Assembly (NCBI GenBank): GCA_031315995.1
Contig: JALDRG010000006.1
Coordinates: 62,001-126,000 of the forward strand
Length of the DNA: 64,000 bases
Origin: Nitrospira sp.
GTDB lineage: Bacteria; Nitrospirota; Nitrospiria; Nitrospirales; Nitrospiraceae
Reading direction: 5' to 3'
In this document: in pieces, positions 1-8,636 of the stretch
Position numbering within the stretch: the stretch's first letter is position 1
Layout: the number at the start of each line of letters is the position of its first letter
The notes under the pieces: model-generated
The model's database searches: none
The model's input: only the letters and a program-made list of their open reading frames with translations
What the model was told of the DNA's origin: nothing
Position numbers and translations under genes: made by a program

Positions 1-53
1 CAGGATCGTCAGTCGGTGCCTGATCTTCGGCATAATTCGAATCAACCCTCGTG

Positions 54-545
54 TCATGGCTGGTGTGAGCCAGCGGGAGGACTGAGGAGGTCTAGGTCAC
101 GAATGGCCCGTGTCGCCTGCTCCCGATATGTTCGCTCTGTGGCGCCGGTATAGGTATCAATGACGCGTTGGTAGGTAGCTCGGGATGGCGGATATTGCTT
201 TTTGATTGAGAGGTATTGTCCCAGGGCCAGCCAGTTCTGGGCGGCCGTCTCATTGGCGGTGAGGCGATCGGTCCATTCGCGATCAACCTGGTTGGTTCCG
301 GGTCGATTGACGCGCCGAGTGATGGTGTCGCCCAACTGGGCCGAGAGTTGTTCGATGGCTTCGTTCTCTCTGACGGCGGCGGCTACCCGATCATGTTTCA
401 GGTGATCATAGAAGGCTTCGACATGGTCCTTGATCGTGTCGGCGCGTTTCTCATGGATATCGTGGGCACAGTGCGCGAGGGTGAGACAGACTGCGAGCAA
501 CACCAGCCCTTGCCACATCAAGGTGATTCCTGCGCGAATTGCCAT
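54..545 (-). CDS. Small secreted or lipid-anchored TPR-like protein
   Basis: Product of 163 residues with no recognised family name. The N-terminus has a hydrophobic segment at about residues 8-24 ending in LAHC (Cys26). That resembles a lipobox, but the His before the Cys is unusual, so lipid attachment is possible rather than certain. The middle is charged and helical. Residues about 100-150 (LALGQYLSIKKQYPPSRATY and following) read like a single TPR hairpin, so a periplasmic protein-binding role is a fair inference. The ATG is preceded by a strong AGGAGG about 5 bases upstream, which supports this start. It is transcribed in the same direction as glgB upstream, with about 100 bases between them, so co-transcription is possible but there is no evidence of functional linkage. 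Confidence 0.7.
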   Translation of the reverse strand: MAIRAGITLMWQGLVLLAVCLTLAHCAHDIHEKRADTIKDHVEAFYDHLKHDRVAAAVRENEAIEQLSAQLGDTITRRVNRPGTNQVDREWTDRLTANETAAQNWLALGQYLSIKKQYPPSRATYQRVIDTYTGATERTYREQATRAIRDLDLLSPPAGSHQP

Positions 546-646
546 CGTCGCCTCCTGGTAAACCGAACCGTTGTGCCCCGAACTTACGTGGTCGGTGGTG
601 CGATCCTACCGTAGGCGAGCGCGGAAAGGCGAGCCTGTGGACGAGT

Positions 647-2680
647 CTACGGCGTGGATTTGAAGAACAGCACGGACAGCGGAGGTAGCGTCAGGGCCAA
701 TGAGTGCGGTCGATCGTGGGCAGGAACAGGCTCAGCCCAGACGCCGCCGAGATTTCCCAAGCCGGTCCCGCCGTACATCGACGCGTCGCTGTTCAGGAGC
801 TCTTTCCAATACCCGCCGTACGGGACGCCGATGCGATACTGCAGCCGTGAGATCGGCGTAAAGTTACAGACGACGGCAATGTGCTGTTGTGGCGACCGGC
901 CATGGCGTAAGAGGCTGATGACGCCGGCATCCATGTCCTGGCAGTCGATCCATTCGAACCCACGCGGGTCGAAATCGAATTCATGCAGCGCCGGCTCCGT
1001 GCGGTAGAGATGGTTGAGGTCGGCCACCCACCGTTGTAGGCCTTGATGGGGCGGGTACTGCAGCAGGTTCCAATCGATGCTGTCGTCATGGGCCCATTCA
1101 CGCCACTGACCGATCTCGCCGCCCATGAACAGCAGCTTCTTGGCGGCCTGCGCATACATATAGCCGAATAATGCGCGGAGGTTCGCGAACTTCTGCCAAT
1201 CGTCGCCAGGCATCTTGCCAAGCAGCGAACCTTTGCCGTGCACGACTTCGTCGTGGGACAGCGGGAGCAGAAAGTTTTCTTGGAACGCGTAGAGCATCCG
1301 GAAGGTGAGGTTGCGGTGATGATGTTTGCGATACACGGGATCCAGCGCCATATATTGCAACGTGTCATGCATCCACCCCATGTCCCATTTCATGCCGAAG
1401 CCCAATCCGCCCGTATACGTCGGACGTGATACGCACGGCCACGAGGTAGATTCCTCCGCAAAGGTTTGCACCTCCGGGTGTCGTCGGTAGACTTCTTCGT
1501 TGAGCTGCCGCAGGAAGGTGATCGCTTCCAGGTTTTCTCGGCCGCCGTGCCGGTTGGGAATCCATTCGCCTTCTTTTCGCGAATAATCCAAATACAGCAT
1601 CGACGCCACGGCATCTACTCGCAGCCCGTCGGCATGATAGTGCTCCAGCCAGAAGAGGGCGCTGCTAATGAGAAAACTGCGCACTTCGTTGCGGCTGTAG
1701 TTAAATACGGCCGTGCCCCAATCGGGGTGGAGGCCCTGGCGGGGATCGGCATGTTCAAAGAGGTGGCTTCCGTCGAATCGGCTGAGCCCATGTTCGTCGG
1801 TCGGAAAGTGTGACGGGACCCAATCGAGAATGACCCCAATGTCGTGCTGATGGAGTTGATCAATGAGATACATGAGATCCTGCGGCGTCCCATAGTTGCC
1901 GGAGGGGGCGAAGTAGCCGGTCGTTTGATAGCCCCAGGAGCCGAAGAAGGGATGGTCCATGAGCGGCAGGAATTCCACATGGGTGAAGCCCAGGCGTTGC
2001 ACATACTCGATCAGCTTCGGCGCGGCTTCGCGATAGCTGAGGGAGCGGTGGCCCTCGCCGGGAACTCGCATCCACGAGCCGAGATGCACTTCATAGATGC
2101 TGATCGGAGCATCGAGCGCATTGTGCCGGGCACGAGTGTGCATCCACTGTTCGTCTTGCCAGGTGTAGTCGAGGTTCCATACCACCGACGCGGACTTCGG
2201 CGGAATTTCGTTCAGTTTCGCAAACGGATCTGTTTTGATGAGCACCGCGCCGTGGTGTCGCGACCGAATGTGAAATTTATAGAGCGCGCCAACTCCCACT
2301 CCAGGGACGAAACCTTCCCAAATGCCTGAGAATTGACAGGGGTGGAGTGGGTGGCGAGTGGGATCCCAATGGTTGAAGGTCCCGAAGACCGTGACCTGCT
2401 CGGCTTCCGGGGCCCACACGGCAAAGTAGGTGCCTTCGACGCCCTGGAAGGTCGTGGAATGCGCTCCGAGTTTGTTATAAAGGTGGAAGTGAGAGCCTTC
2501 GTTAAAGAGGTGCAGGTCGTCTGCCGTGAGCAAACTGTCGCTCAGGGCCGTGACTCCCTGTGCCTGGGAGGCCGGATCGAGATGTTCGCCGGGGTGATGA
2601 TTCCGAAGTTGATCCACATCTGCAGAGTACTGTGGTTGAGGGCTGGCCGTCAATCGGCCGGCGGCTCGAGATGCCGCCAA
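647..2680 (-). CDS. glgB: 1,4-alpha-glucan branching enzyme (GH13)
   Basis: Transfers alpha-1,4-glucan segments to create alpha-1,6 branches in glycogen in the cytoplasm. The 677-residue product has an N-terminal CBM48-type domain ([16 protein letters not shown], then [20 protein letters not shown]), a GH13 barrel and a C-terminal beta domain. The barrel carries the expected catalytic elements: nucleophile Asp in [12 protein letters not shown], acid/base Glu in FAEESTSWP, and the transition-state Asp in [12 protein letters not shown]. Length fits the family with about 40 extra residues at the N-terminus. The frame can start at a TTG at 2680 preceded by GGAG. A GTG near residue 23 is an alternative, so the first residues are uncertain. 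No other glycogen gene is adjacent, although a decayed GH63-like glycosidase fragment lies beyond the neighbouring tRNA. Confidence 0.95.
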   Translation of the reverse strand: MAASRAAGRLTASPQPQYSADVDQLRNHHPGEHLDPASQAQGVTALSDSLLTADDLHLFNEGSHFHLYNKLGAHSTTFQGVEGTYFAVWAPEAEQVTVFGTFNHWDPTRHPLHPCQFSGIWEGFVPGVGVGALYKFHIRSRHHGAVLIKTDPFAKLNEIPPKSASVVWNLDYTWQDEQWMHTRARHNALDAPISIYEVHLGSWMRVPGEGHRSLSYREAAPKLIEYVQRLGFTHVEFLPLMDHPFFGSWGYQTTGYFAPSGNYGTPQDLMYLIDQLHQHDIGVILDWVPSHFPTDEHGLSRFDGSHLFEHADPRQGLHPDWGTAVFNYSRNEVRSFLISSALFWLEHYHADGLRVDAVASMLYLDYSRKEGEWIPNRHGGRENLEAITFLRQLNEEVYRRHPEVQTFAEESTSWPCVSRPTYTGGLGFGMKWDMGWMHDTLQYMALDPVYRKHHHRNLTFRMLYAFQENFLLPLSHDEVVHGKGSLLGKMPGDDWQKFANLRALFGYMYAQAAKKLLFMGGEIGQWREWAHDDSIDWNLLQYPPHQGLQRWVADLNHLYRTEPALHEFDFDPRGFEWIDCQDMDAGVISLLRHGRSPQQHIAVVCNFTPISRLQYRIGVPYGGYWKELLNSDASMYGGTGLGNLGGVWAEPVPAHDRPHSLALTLPPLSVLFFKSTP

Positions 2681-2778
2681 TTTCTCCGGGAAAGAGGCGG
2701 CTCAGGATCTTGTGCGGACTAGTGACACCTCTCAATCAAGTATGATATGAATCAACCCGCTGATACGGGTTTCTCTTC

Positions 2779-2856
2779 GTCCCCATCGTCTAGCCTGGCC
2801 TAGGACATTGCCCTTTCAAGGCAGTAACACGGGTTCAAATCCCGTTGGGGACACCA
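2779..2856 (+). tRNA. tRNA-Glu (anticodon UUC)
   Basis: A full cloverleaf can be drawn. The acceptor GTCCCCA (2779-2785) pairs with TGGGGAC (2846-2852), followed by discriminator A and an encoded CCA (2854-2856). The anticodon loop CTTTCAA has TTC at 2815-2817, and the T arm holds GGTTCAAAT. The D-arm sequence TCGTCTAGCCTGGCCTAGGAC is characteristic of bacterial tRNA-Glu. The gene stands alone, with a likely integrase remnant about 300 bases downstream, which suggests use as an integration site in the past. Confidence 0.95.
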
Positions 2857-3157
2857 ACCTTCAATCACCGCGCCTAGACAGTCGTTTCCGCGCTTCACTA
2901 TGCCGATTTCACAGGGTTGACCGTAGCTCGCTACGGTGTGTGTCTACGGTCTGTGAGGTTCGGCGTGTGTGGTTCTATGACTCCCGCAAGTCCTCTTACA
3001 TCCGCCTCATCATCTCCACGCCCTGTTGTTATGAGGTCGTGTAGAGTTCTGGAAATCGCTCAGAACGGCAGACCGAACAAAGGCCAAGTTACGGGCAGCA
3101 ACCTTCGAGAGTAAAGGTCGTCGTCTCTTTCTTCACCCACAACGCTACGGAGCCGCC

Positions 3158-3274
3158 ATGCATCCCGATCAAATTAAAGTCCTCGTCGCCCAGTGGATTC
3201 ACTCAGAGCTTGAACGAACGGAACAAGCCAAGGCTGAGGATGACCCTTCTCTGATTTCACAGACACTTCCCTAA
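3158..3274 (+). pseudogene. Probable remnant of a tyrosine-recombinase integrase
   Basis: A 38-codon reading frame (MHPDQIKVLVAQWIHSELER, then TEQAKAED) ends at TAA 3272-3274. Its pattern resembles the stretch just before the core-binding domain in phage-type tyrosine integrases, where a D/E-Q-I-x-x-L-V-x-x-W-L-x-x-E-L-E-x-A-E segment is common. The 300 bases between it and the tRNA contain short broken frames and no complete gene. A position directly downstream of a tRNA is where such integrases sit. The family call is from memory of the motif and is tentative. It could also be an unrelated small gene. Confidence 0.35.
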
Positions 3275-3367
3275 GCGGGAGACTGATGAAATCGGCGGTG
3301 GTCATGCCGGACACCACGCGTCGTCAGTTTCTGACGCAGTCACGTGCGTGGCCGTCCGGCTCTCACG

Positions 3368-3640
3368 GGAATCGGATCGGCCAGTGGCTCAGGGGGCAGG
3401 AGCTCGGCGGCAGAGATTTCCCGTCGGCTCACACACATCGTTCTCCGGAATGCCGACGGGAAACGGCCGGTGTTCGGGGGCGTCGTGACGTTGCAAGACG
3501 ACCCGCACTGGCGCACCACCCTATTGTTCTATCAATACTTCCATGGAGACTACGGGACAGGCATTGGGGCAATCAGACCGGATGGAGCGGCCTGGTGGCG
3601 AAGCTGATTCCGCGCAGTCAGGAGAATCTGGCGCGCTGCG
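3368..3640 (+). pseudogene. C-terminal remnant of a GH63/MGH1-like glycosidase
   Basis: Two reading frames must be joined to recover the match. The first carries AAEISRRLTHIVLRNADGKR, PVFGG and HWRTTLLFYQYFHGDYGTGIG. The second, shifted near 3570, carries NQTGWSGLVAKLI. Together they match the conserved C-terminal region of large GH63-like glucosidases (typically ELSRRLTRIFLRD..GRRPVFGG...[35 protein letters not shown]). The frameshift falls inside the normally conserved [10 protein letters not shown] motif, with a few bases missing. Everything N-terminal is gone. The active enzyme would have hydrolysed an alpha-glucoside or related compatible-solute glycoside. In this state it cannot be functional. 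Confidence 0.75.
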
Positions 3641-3669
3641 CGTGCACGGGGCATGGCCGAGACATCCAC

Positions 3670-4251
3670 TTACGAGGATGCAGGCCGCCGGTCGCGAATA
3701 AATTCCGACGCGGGATATCCCAATTGCCTGGCCTTCTCAACCAGGCGCTGATAGCTGGCCTCATCGAGTTGCGGAGTCCGCGAGAGAATCCAGAGAAAGC
3801 GGCGGTCGGGTGTTCCCACCATCGCCGTCCGGTACTCGGGGTCGAGATCCAGAATCCAATAGTTCCCTTCTCGCGACGGACCGAAGAGCCGGGCAAAGAA
3901 ATTGTCGAAGACCACGGTGAGCCGGGCATTCGTCGTCGCATCGACCACGGTCGCCACGCCTTCGGCCCGTTCAACTCTTCCGCGCTCGGTCGTACACTCA
4001 TTGTGCACGCCGATCGTGCCATCGGGCCGACTCGTATATTCCGTCTTCGAGTGCTGGCAATGCCGTTGAAAATACATCGGCAAACGGGCGATCTCGTACC
4101 AGGTGCCGGTATAACGAGCGAGATCGACCGAGTCTACGGTCGGTAACGTGTCTTTCCGATCCATACCCGCGCAGGCGGACAGGAGCAGGCAGAGGGCCGA
4201 GGTTGCCAGTGCCCGGCTCGAACCCTGCAACCCATTTGCAACAGCTCTCAT
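3670..4251 (-). CDS. blc: Outer-membrane lipocalin (Blc family)
   Basis: Bacterial lipocalins are outer-membrane lipoproteins that bind fatty acids or lysophospholipids. From the chosen ATG (MRAVANG) the product is 193 residues. A signal peptide ends in LLSAC, giving lipidated Cys27. The lipocalin signature DLARYTGTWYEIARLPMYFQ follows, with the central beta-barrel containing NYWILDLDPEYRTAMVG. The C-terminal RFLWILSRTPQLDEASYQRL is typical of Blc. The frame extends 13 codons further upstream to 4290, but that would put polar sequence before the signal peptide, so the internal ATG is preferred. It is a single gene, convergent with the decayed GH63 fragment. The family call is firm; the ligand is unknown. 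Confidence 0.9.
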   Translation of the reverse strand: MRAVANGLQGSSRALATSALCLLLSACAGMDRKDTLPTVDSVDLARYTGTWYEIARLPMYFQRHCQHSKTEYTSRPDGTIGVHNECTTERGRVERAEGVATVVDATTNARLTVVFDNFFARLFGPSREGNYWILDLDPEYRTAMVGTPDRRFLWILSRTPQLDEASYQRLVEKARQLGYPASEFIRDRRPASS

Positions 4252-4290
4252 CGGTGATTCCTTCTGAGCGTGGGGACATTGTGCATCCAT

Positions 4291-4690
4291 GTTGTTCCTC
4301 GAGTGAATGAGCTGAAATATTTCAACCGCGCTGGCGTCTCATGCGAGTCTGCACCGTTATCCCCTCCATCCGTGAGATGTTCGGAGATATCCATTGGCAT
4401 TCTTAGGGTACGCGGGGTAGAGGACTGGCGATCTCGGCGCCTGCGTTCATCCTGTTCCATCTGTTCCATTTCCAGCCTGGCTAGCTTCTAGCGGCTATTC
4501 TGCGCTTTTCTGTTCCCACTCGCCAGTCTGTAAGAATTCTCGTCTCGAGTCGACTGAGCATATGTGGCGGACTGGCCTGAGTCACAGCGGCGGCCAAACA
4601 AAATGGAAAATGCCTCACGTGATCTGAAGTGCCATCCACGATCGCGGCGGCTGAAAAAACGGATTCACCAGATGGATAGCTGAGAAGGAG
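4291..4690. other. Intergenic stretch, nothing recognised
   Basis: About 400 bases between the divergent lipocalin and PNPOx-like genes. Only short frames that look non-coding are present. No clear promoter, hairpin or repeat was seen. A reasonable ribosome-binding site (GAGAAGGAG) lies directly before the downstream gene. Confidence 0.5.
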
Positions 4691-5326
4691 ATGACGATGA
4701 CGATGAAACCACCCACCAGCGACATTGCGTTCACGGAGTCTGTGAAGGCGGTTCAGGAGCGTATGGGGTCTCGCAAACAATATGCGCGGATGGAAACGAC
4801 TGGTGGATGGGAGACGGCAATATCCGAGGACCTCGCCGGGTTCATCGGCGAGCGCGATTCGTGTTATCTGGCCACCGCCAATGCGAAGGGTCAGCCCTAC
4901 GTTCAGCACCGCGGGGGGCCGAAGGGCTTCCTCAAGGTGCTGGATGAGCGCACCATGGCATTTGCCGATTTCGCGGGGAACCGGCAGTACATCACAGTTG
5001 GGAATCTGGCCGAAAACAACAGGGCCTTTCTGTTTTTTATGGACTACCCCAACCAAACCCGGGTCAAAATCTGGGGCTGGGCCGAAGTCGTCGAAGATGA
5101 TCCGCGGCTCCTGCACCAGCTCAGCGATCCGAACTACAAGGGCAAGCCGGAACGCGCCATTCGCTTTCACGTGGACGCATTCGACATCAATTGCCGGCAG
5201 CACATCCAGGCGCGGTTTACACAAGAGGATGTGGATGTTCTTGTGCAGCCGCTACGCGATCGCCTGGCCGAATTGGAAGCCGAGAACATTTTGTTGAAAA
5301 GTTCGGCTCAAGCGCGTCTCAGGTAG
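4691..5326 (+). CDS. Pyridoxamine-5'-phosphate-oxidase-like FMN protein
   Basis: 211-residue member of the PNPOx-like split-barrel flavoprotein superfamily, which binds FMN or F420. The core is visible at residues about 50-150: GERDSCYLATANAKGQPYVQ, HRGGPKGFLKVLDERTMAFAD and GNRQYITVGNLAENNRAFLF. This is the subgroup often annotated as pyridoxamine 5'-phosphate oxidase family. It is not the vitamin B6 enzyme PdxH, whose C-terminal motif is absent. The C-terminal 30 residues form a likely short coiled coil (LRDRLAELEAENILL). An AAGGAG lies about 5 bases before the ATG. The product is probably a cytoplasmic oxidoreductase; the substrate cannot be inferred. Confidence 0.85.
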   Translation: MTMTMKPPTSDIAFTESVKAVQERMGSRKQYARMETTGGWETAISEDLAGFIGERDSCYLATANAKGQPYVQHRGGPKGFLKVLDERTMAFADFAGNRQYITVGNLAENNRAFLFFMDYPNQTRVKIWGWAEVVEDDPRLLHQLSDPNYKGKPERAIRFHVDAFDINCRQHIQARFTQEDVDVLVQPLRDRLAELEAENILLKSSAQARLR

Positions 5327-5474
5327 GTGGTCAGTCGTTCGTCCCGTCCTTTCTCGGGAATACACCAACCCGCCAGCGTCCGTTGCAGAGACTCGACCCC
5401 GGGGATCATGACCGTGATCCGTATTTTCAGGTCGGCCCTGTCTAGGAACAAAGCGCATGTCTATTGAATGGTGG

Positions 5475-6209
5475 TTAAGGAATCTGTAGGCCGATCCCGA
5501 ACGTAGCCGCATACCCATCGGCTGTGGTCGTCGGCGCGAGCATGAGTTGATCCCCGCCGCGCCGGAAGATGCGATCATCCTGATTCCGTGCAGTGCGTCG
5601 GCCCTTCGCGGCATAGGGTTGATCGGCGTAGACGCATTCTGTCAGTCGGTCGTCAAAGTACATTTGTGATGTGAACTCGAAGCTCCGCCCGGCCGCTGGT
5701 GCAGTACGAACCTTCACGTGAATGTGCACCGTCCGGCCCACATACCAGCCAGGATAGACGGTGACGAAGCGGGCTTCACCGCGCGAGTCGGTGATCTGAT
5801 AGCCGCGCAAGAATTTCTGGCCGATGGTGTTGAAGCCGGCATCTCGCACATCCGAATAGACGCCCAGCGCATCGCAGTGCCAGATGTCCACTTGGGCACC
5901 GGGCAATGGCCGGCAATCTCCCGAGCCAAGCCGGGATATCTGTAGCGTCAGCGCCAGGGGCGTGCCGGGTTTGACCTGTCCGTTCGCCGGGTCTGAACGG
6001 ATGTCGGAGCGATTCAAACGCTCATCGACGAAATAGGGACCTTCGGTTTGCTCCGGCCTGACCACGCAAGAGGGGACTTGCGTGCCCGCAAGTAACTGCC
6101 GGGAAAACAGACTGCCGCCCATCAGCCACAGCGCGCCGGTGGCGCCGAGCAATGACACCGCTTGGCGGCGGGAAAGGAGACGTCCCACGGGTGAATTGTC
6201 AGGTGTCAT
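5475..6209 (-). CDS. Exported intradiol ring-cleavage dioxygenase
   Basis: 244 residues from the preferred start. The family contains non-heme Fe(III) dioxygenases that open catechol-type rings between the hydroxyls (protocatechuate 3,4-dioxygenase beta-like). An N-terminal twin-arginine-like signal (LLSRRQAVSLLGATGALW) suggests Tat export, as in many stand-alone members. EQTEGPYFVD is a family hallmark. The expected iron ligands are present: Tyr in DALGVYSDV, Tyr in YPGWYVGR, and two His in VHIHVKV. The frame extends 32 codons upstream to 6305, but the internal ATG has GGAG 5 bases before it and sits exactly before the Tat signal. No other aromatic-degradation gene is nearby, so the physiological substrate is unknown. 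Confidence 0.9.
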   Translation of the reverse strand: MTPDNSPVGRLLSRRQAVSLLGATGALWLMGGSLFSRQLLAGTQVPSCVVRPEQTEGPYFVDERLNRSDIRSDPANGQVKPGTPLALTLQISRLGSGDCRPLPGAQVDIWHCDALGVYSDVRDAGFNTIGQKFLRGYQITDSRGEARFVTVYPGWYVGRTVHIHVKVRTAPAAGRSFEFTSQMYFDDRLTECVYADQPYAAKGRRTARNQDDRIFRRGGDQLMLAPTTTADGYAATFGIGLQIP

Positions 6210-6359
6210 GGTGCTCTCCACATCGAATCGGCTTCCTTGATTCACGAGGGATGCTCGCACCGTCGAGAGAGCATCACCTCGCGTCTCGATTTCATGCCGC
6301 GCCAAAGAGTAGAAACGAACGGGAGTGAAGGTTCAAGAGCAGACTTTCGAACGCCGCGC

Positions 6360-6389
6360 GCCGGGGCCTCTTTCGCAAGAGACCCCGGC
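6360..6389 (-). terminator. Hairpin downstream of the DUF4399 gene
   Basis: A 12-base stem with one mismatch (GCCGGGGcCTCT against AGAGaCCCCGGC) around a TTCGCA loop lies 17 bases past the stop of the DUF4399 gene. No T-run follows on the minus strand, so termination would be weak or factor-assisted. It separates this gene from the dioxygenase. Confidence 0.5.
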
Positions 6390-6406
6390 GGCAATCTGGA
6401 AACGGG

Positions 6407-6772
6407 TTACTGTACTTCGACGTGGATGGTCTGGCTGGCCTCGACCAAGTCGTGATCCTTTGTCGCTCCGGTCACGGTGATCTTATGAGGGCCTTTGGGT
6501 AGGTCCTTGAACGTTCCCTTGAAGCCCTTCTGGTACTGATCATCCAAGTACACGTGGGCATGGGCCGCTTGCGAGCCCTTGGTCAGTTCATACTTCAGGT
6601 CAAAGGTGTGGCTGACCTTGTCCCCATCCTTCGGAGCCGTAATCACGATCTTCGATCCGTCCGCTACCGGCGGACTCGCCGCCTTATCCGAGGCGAAGGC
6701 GGGGACTCCGGAAAGTGCCCCCACGAACGCGATCCCCAACCCAACCATTCCTATACGTCTCATGACATCCAT
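6407..6772 (-). CDS. DUF4399-type periplasmic protein
   Basis: 121 residues from the ATG that follows an AAAGGAGG site. The frame is open 50 codons further upstream, but that part is not needed. A signal peptide (about residues 1-25, ending near VPAFA) is followed by a domain of about 90 residues with VITAPKDGDKVSHTFDLKYE, AHAHVYLDDQY, FKDLPKGPHKITVTGA and a final beta strand TIHVEVQ. This layout matches DUF4399, a family of small exported beta-sandwich proteins of unknown function. Met and His residues are few, so a copper role is not obvious. It is on the same strand as the dioxygenase but separated by a hairpin, so the two are probably separate transcripts. Confidence 0.8.
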   Translation of the reverse strand: MDVMRRIGMVGLGIAFVGALSGVPAFASDKAASPPVADGSKIVITAPKDGDKVSHTFDLKYELTKGSQAAHAHVYLDDQYQKGFKGTFKDLPKGPHKITVTGATKDHDLVEASQTIHVEVQ

Positions 6773-6914
6773 ATGGCCTCCTTTGGTTTGAACCGGTTGC
6801 ATCAACCATGCACCATACCATCTCTTACGGACGATAATCTCGTTTGGATGCATCTCCCCATGTAAGGCCTCGCGACTTTGCCCGACTATTTCCCAGCATC
6901 CGGAGGTTCGCCCC

Positions 6915-7290
6915 ATGGCCACCCGTTACGACATCATCATCATCGGCACCGGCCTCGGCGGCGGCACGCTGGCCTACCGGCTGGCGCCGTCGGGGAGGAA
7001 GATCCTTCTCCTTGGAGCGGGGCGGTTATCTGCCGCACGAGCGTGACAACTGGAGTTCCAAGACGGTGTTCATCGACAACGAGTATAAGGCGGACGAAAC
7101 GTGGCTCGACAAGAACGGAGGCACGTTTCATCCCGGCATCCATTACTACGTCGGCGGCAATTCCAAGGTCTATGGCGCGGCGCTGCCGCGCATGGGGCCC
7201 GGACTTGGGGGAGGTCAAACATGCCGTCGGCATCTCCCCCGAGTGGCCGATCCGGTTCCAGAAAACAAAGGCAACCCGTTGTGGCACAGA
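6915..7290 (+). pseudogene. Broken GMC-family oxidoreductase, N-terminal part only
   Basis: The ATG at 6915 opens MATRYDIIIIGTGLGGGTLA, the FAD-binding Rossmann motif of glucose-methanol-choline oxidoreductases. One extra G near 7010 shifts the frame. The second frame continues ERGGYLPHERDNWSSK, ADETWLDKNGGTFHPGIHYY and VGGNSKVYGAALPR. A second shift near 7200 is needed to reach EVKHAVGISPEWPI. About 120 residues of a protein of about 500 survive, after which sequence from a different family begins. The intact gene would have encoded a flavin alcohol or sugar dehydrogenase. Two frameshifts plus loss of the C-terminal three quarters make this a clear pseudogene. Confidence 0.85.
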
Positions 7291-7307
7291 CCGGGACTAC
7301 AGGAATT

Positions 7308-7749
7308 TGTCGGCATCGACCATACAGCCACGACCGTGCGCAACACCGATGAGAGTGTGAGGTTCTATCGTGACCTCCTGGGCTTGACCATTGCGTGCGG
7401 CATGTTCAACATGGGCGTGGAACAGGAGTTTCTCGACAGTTTGTCCGGAGCGCGCGCGTGACGGCGATGCAGCCGAGAAGGGGCCTCCCGGAGTGGAGTT
7501 CTTGGCGTATGGGCATCCGTCTACCGGGAGGCCGATGCCGACAGGCACGATGCCGACCGACCTGTGCCATTGGCAGATCCCATGATGGTCCGCGATGTGG
7601 ACGCGGCCGCCCAAAACCTGTGCGTCCAGTCTCAGTGCCTGTCGAAGAAAGGTGTGGCGTTGCCGGATGACTCACTGGGATTCGTGAAGGGTATGCTGGT
7701 TCGAGCCTCGGATGGCCGCGCACTGTTGCTTGGGGAGGGCTCCCGATGA
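7308..7749 (+). pseudogene. Frameshifted VOC (glyoxalase/bleomycin-resistance) protein
   Basis: The pieces are in three reading frames. GIDHTATTVRNTDESVRFYR and DLLGLTIACG give the typical VOC N-terminal strand, helix and strand. GPPGVEFLAYGHPSTGRPMP and DLCHWQIP form the middle. MMVRDVDAAAQNL, SKKGVALPDDSLGFVKGMLV and DGRALLLGEGSR form the second module. Joining them gives about 145 residues, the usual VOC length, so the gene was complete before the frameshifts. VOC proteins are metal-dependent dioxygenases, isomerases or resistance proteins. The terminal TGA overlaps the ATG of the next gene, a relic of translational coupling with the TVP38-type membrane protein. Confidence 0.8.
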
Positions 7750-8636
7750 CACGCACCCTCAGAATAGCGGCAGGCCTGTTTCTTCTGACCGGGTCACTGT
7801 GGCTTGGTTGGCAGATTGATTTTGAGCGCTGGCTGAATCCGGCTCACTTAGCCGGGTCCTTGCAGTCGCTCGGACCCTGGGGGCCGCTGATGGTGATCGT
7901 GGCGATGGCCACGGCGGTGATTATTCCCCCGATCCCCAGCCTGCCGCTGGATCTTGCCTCCGGCGCCGCGTTCGGCTCGCTACTAGGCACTACCTATGCC
8001 GTGATCGGTGCGGCCATTGGGGCGATCGTGAGCTTTCTCCTGGGACGGACGTTAGGGCGGGAGGGCATTTCCAGGTTGTTCCGCATCGATGCCGTGTTTT
8101 GCGAAGGCTGTTCGGATCGTCATGTGGGCCTGGTGATTCTTCTCGCCCGTCTCATTCCTGTGTTCTCGTTCGATGTCGTCAGCTATGGCGCCGGCCTGAC
8201 AACAGTCTCGCTGCGGACGTTCTCGCTGGCCACTATCGCCGGGATGATTCCTCCCACCTTCGCCTTTACGTATCTGGGCAGCTCTGTGCCCTCCGCGGAA
8301 TGGTTGCTGATCGGGTCCGCTGGTCTCCTGGTCGCCTTCTTTCTGTTCCTGCCGGTCTGGCTGAAGCGACATCGATCGTCTCGGTTTGCCCGTTTGATAT
8401 TCGGACCGGTGCCAGCTCCTCTGATCTCGCAACCGGTGACCACTTCAGTGTGTTCCGCCTGCGGGCGACCGGTGGAACCCCCTGTGCGTTGGCGCAGCCC
8501 TGTCCCGCCGCTTCCACCGCCCCATCCTGAGCCGATGCGGCAGGATGATGTACTGCCGCGGGAGCTTGAGACCGCGCTGAACCCTACTACCCATCGGCCT
8601 GATCCTCACCAGCCTGTCTTGCTCGGTTTACGGTAA
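7746..8636 (+). CDS. TVP38/TMEM64-type membrane protein with CxxC tail
   Basis: 296 residues. The first about 215 form a polytopic membrane protein of the TVP38/TMEM64 (VTT/SNARE-associated, DedA-related) family, with hydrophobic segments and the family motif region GAAFGSLLGTTYAVIGAAIG, SFLLGRTLGREG and LIPVFSFDVVSYGAGLT. Such proteins are thought to act in lipid scrambling or membrane homeostasis. The last about 75 residues are an unusual hydrophilic, Pro-rich tail containing CSACGRPVEPPV, a single CxxC that could be half a zinc knuckle. The start ATG overlaps the stop of the decayed VOC gene (ATGA), so it was the downstream partner in that operon. How it is now expressed is unclear. Confidence 0.85.
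   Translation: MTRTLRIAAGLFLLTGSLWLGWQIDFERWLNPAHLAGSLQSLGPWGPLMVIVAMATAVIIPPIPSLPLDLASGAAFGSLLGTTYAVIGAAIGAIVSFLLGRTLGREGISRLFRIDAVFCEGCSDRHVGLVILLARLIPVFSFDVVSYGAGLTTVSLRTFSLATIAGMIPPTFAFTYLGSSVPSAEWLLIGSAGLLVAFFLFLPVWLKRHRSSRFARLIFGPVPAPLISQPVTTSVCSACGRPVEPPVRWRSPVPPLPPPHPEPMRQDDVLPRELETALNPTTHRPDPHQPVLLGLR

Noticed and set aside
2754..2771. Hairpin AACCCG/CGGGTT before the tRNA
   Set aside because: Only 6 base pairs with no T-run and no gene ending there; too weak to call a terminator.
4481..5224. 247-codon minus-strand frame
   Set aside because: Mostly antisense to the PNPOx-like gene; no start context or family features.
5308..5451. 47-codon minus-strand frame beginning at a TTG, reading like real protein (IRITVMIPGVESLQRTLAGW)
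   Set aside because: Needs a TTG start without a ribosome site and overlaps the end of the PNPOx gene; too short and unmatched to call, though it might be a gene remnant.
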